Source of the DNA: Bradyrhizobium sp. URHD0069
GTDB taxonomy: Bacteria > Pseudomonadota > Alphaproteobacteria > Rhizobiales > Xanthobacteraceae
NCBI RefSeq assembly: GCF_000701345.1
Contig: NZ_JNIJ01000038.1
Span: 1-64,000, forward strand
Direction: 5' to 3'
Length of the DNA stretch: 64,000 bases
Each line of letters starts with the position of its first letter. The stretch's first letter is position 1. The position numbers were made by a program, and so were the translations under genes. The notes below the pieces were generated by a model. It was not told the origin of the DNA. It saw only the letters and a list, made by a program, of their open reading frames with translations, and ran no database searches. Below, one piece after another: positions 63,104 through 64,000 of the stretch.

Positions 63104-64000
63104 AATTCACGCTTTCCTGGCTGAAGGAACATCTCGACACCGACGAGCCCGTTGAAAAGCTCGCCGACAAGCTCACCATGATCGGCCTTGAGGTCGAAAA
63201 CATCGACGAGAAGGCGAAAGCGCTGGCGCCGTTCACCATTGCGCGCGTGATCTCCGCCGAGCAGCATCCCAATGCGGATCGTTTGCGGGTCTGCATGGTC
63301 GACACCGGCGATGGTGGCGCGCCGGTGCAGGTCGTCTGTGGCGCGCCGAATGCGCGCGCAGGCCTGGTCAGCGTGTTTTCGGCCCCCGGCACCTTCATCC
63401 CTGGCAAGAACATCACGCTCGGCGTCGGCACCATCAGGGGCGTCGAGAGCCGTGGCATGCTGTGCTCGGCAGCCGAACTGCAGATTTCGGAAGATCACGA
63501 CGGCATCATGGAGCTGCCGGCTGACGCGCCTGTTGGTGCGGCTTACGCCCAATGGGCCGGGCTCGGCGATCCCGTGCTTGAAATCAACCTGACGCCGAAC
63601 CGGCAGGACTGCGCCGGCGTGCACGGCATCGCCCGCGATCTTTCCGCCGCCGACATGGGAAAATTCAGAGATCCCGCGATCAAGCCGATCAAGGGCGAAT
63701 TCCCCTGCCCGGTCAAAGTGACCGTCGAGGACGCGAAGCTGTGCCCGGGATTTGCCTTACGGCTGGTGCGCGGGGTCAAGAACGGCCCGTCGCCGGAATG
63801 GCTGCATAAGCGCCTGACCTCGATCGGGCTGCGGCCGATCAACGCGCTGGTCGATATCACGAACTTCATGACCTACGACCGCTCCCGGCCGCTGCATGTG
63901 TTCGACGCGGCGAAAGTGAAGGGCAATCTGACGGTGCGCCGCGCGCGCGAGGGCGAGACGCTGCTGGCGCTCGACGGCCGCACCTACACGCTCGACAGCG
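63100..64000 (+). CDS. pheT: Phenylalanyl-tRNA synthetase beta subunit, N-terminal part (cut by window edge)
   Basis: The first 300 codons are visible, including KFTLSWLKEHLDTDEPV, the tRNA-binding OB-fold domain (HPNADRLRVCMVD, VVCGAPNARAGLVSVF) and the B3/4 region starting LGDPVLEINLTPNRQDC. The remainder is beyond the window. The ATG overlaps the ASCH gene. Confidence 0.98.
   Translation, partial: MKFTLSWLKEHLDTDEPVEKLADKLTMIGLEVENIDEKAKALAPFTIARVISAEQHPNADRLRVCMVDTGDGGAPVQVVCGAPNARAGLVSVFSAPGTFIPGKNITLGVGTIRGVESRGMLCSAAELQISEDHDGIMELPADAPVGAAYAQWAGLGDPVLEINLTPNRQDCAGVHGIARDLSAADMGKFRDPAIKPIKGEFPCPVKVTVEDAKLCPGFALRLVRGVKNGPSPEWLHKRLTSIGLRPINALVDITNFMTYDRSRPLHVFDAAKVKGNLTVRRAREGETLLALDGRTYTLDS

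Overview
The window comes from the chromosome of a high-GC alphaproteobacterium, most likely a Bradyrhizobium or close relative (Nitrobacteraceae). The evidence is the gene order (trpF-trpB-trpA-accD-folC; aroA-cmk-rpsA; lptC-lptA-lptB-rpoN-hpf-ptsN; divL-tsaE/amgK-murU-addB-addA-trxA; infC-rpmI-rplT-pheS-pheT), a DivL kinase with Tyr in place of the phosphorylated His, an FzlA-type GST, and several intergenic palindromes I recognise from that group. This is mainly core genome. Clear disruption is confined to an IS110-type element cut by the left edge, one gene with a frameshift and one decayed gene.

Layout. 1-1525: IS110 transposase fragment and leuB. 1765-2985: MFS exporter. 3104-5592 (minus): a four-gene bufferin (copper-binding RiPP) operon, bufA-bufB-bufC-bufD, whose bufC carries a +1 frameshift. 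5868-7922: membrane class III cyclase. 8113-8672: gamma-glutamyltransferase pseudogene. 8735-14029: mutM divergent from ubiE-ubiB, then coaBC fused to an antitoxin-like ribbon-helix-helix domain, then dut. 14220-27949: divL, a tsaE-amgK fusion, a PilZ protein, murU, addB, addA, trxA and a DNA ligase. 28062-39423 (minus): aroA, cmk, rpsA, sppA, ihfB, lapA, trpF, trpB, trpA, accD, folC. 39569-40521: FYDLN acidic protein, tRNA-Ala and a GIY-YIG gene. 40574-46360: CoA-transferase and the ugpBAEC glycerol-3-phosphate importer with a Pho-box candidate. 46604-47346: Hsp20 and DUF1150. 47581-54131 (minus): rnd, lptC, lptA, lptB, rpoN, hpf, ptsN. 54241-59441: tRNA-Leu, an NDUFA9-like protein, uppP, fzlA, queG and an alpha/beta hydrolase. 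59716-64000: infC, rpmI, rplT, pheS, an ASCH gene and the start of pheT.

How the genes work together. Several clusters are envelope-directed: peptidoglycan sugar recycling (AmgK, MurU), undecaprenyl phosphate recycling (UppP), LPS transport (LptABC) and the cell-cycle/division regulators DivL and FzlA. Tight coupling (ATGA, GTGA or TGATG overlaps) occurs in bufB-C-D, ubiE-ubiB, coaBC-dut, divL-tsaE/amgK, addB-addA, aroA-cmk, trpF-trpB, accD-folC, lptC-lptA, ugpA-ugpE and pheS-ASCH-pheT.

The most interesting items are the bufferin operon with its broken bufC, the ribbon-helix-helix/CoaBC fusion with operator-like repeats just upstream, the tRNA-inverted repeat-GIY-YIG unit, and the ASCH gene wedged between the two phenylalanyl-tRNA synthetase genes. 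All assignments rest on reading the sequence; no database search was run.
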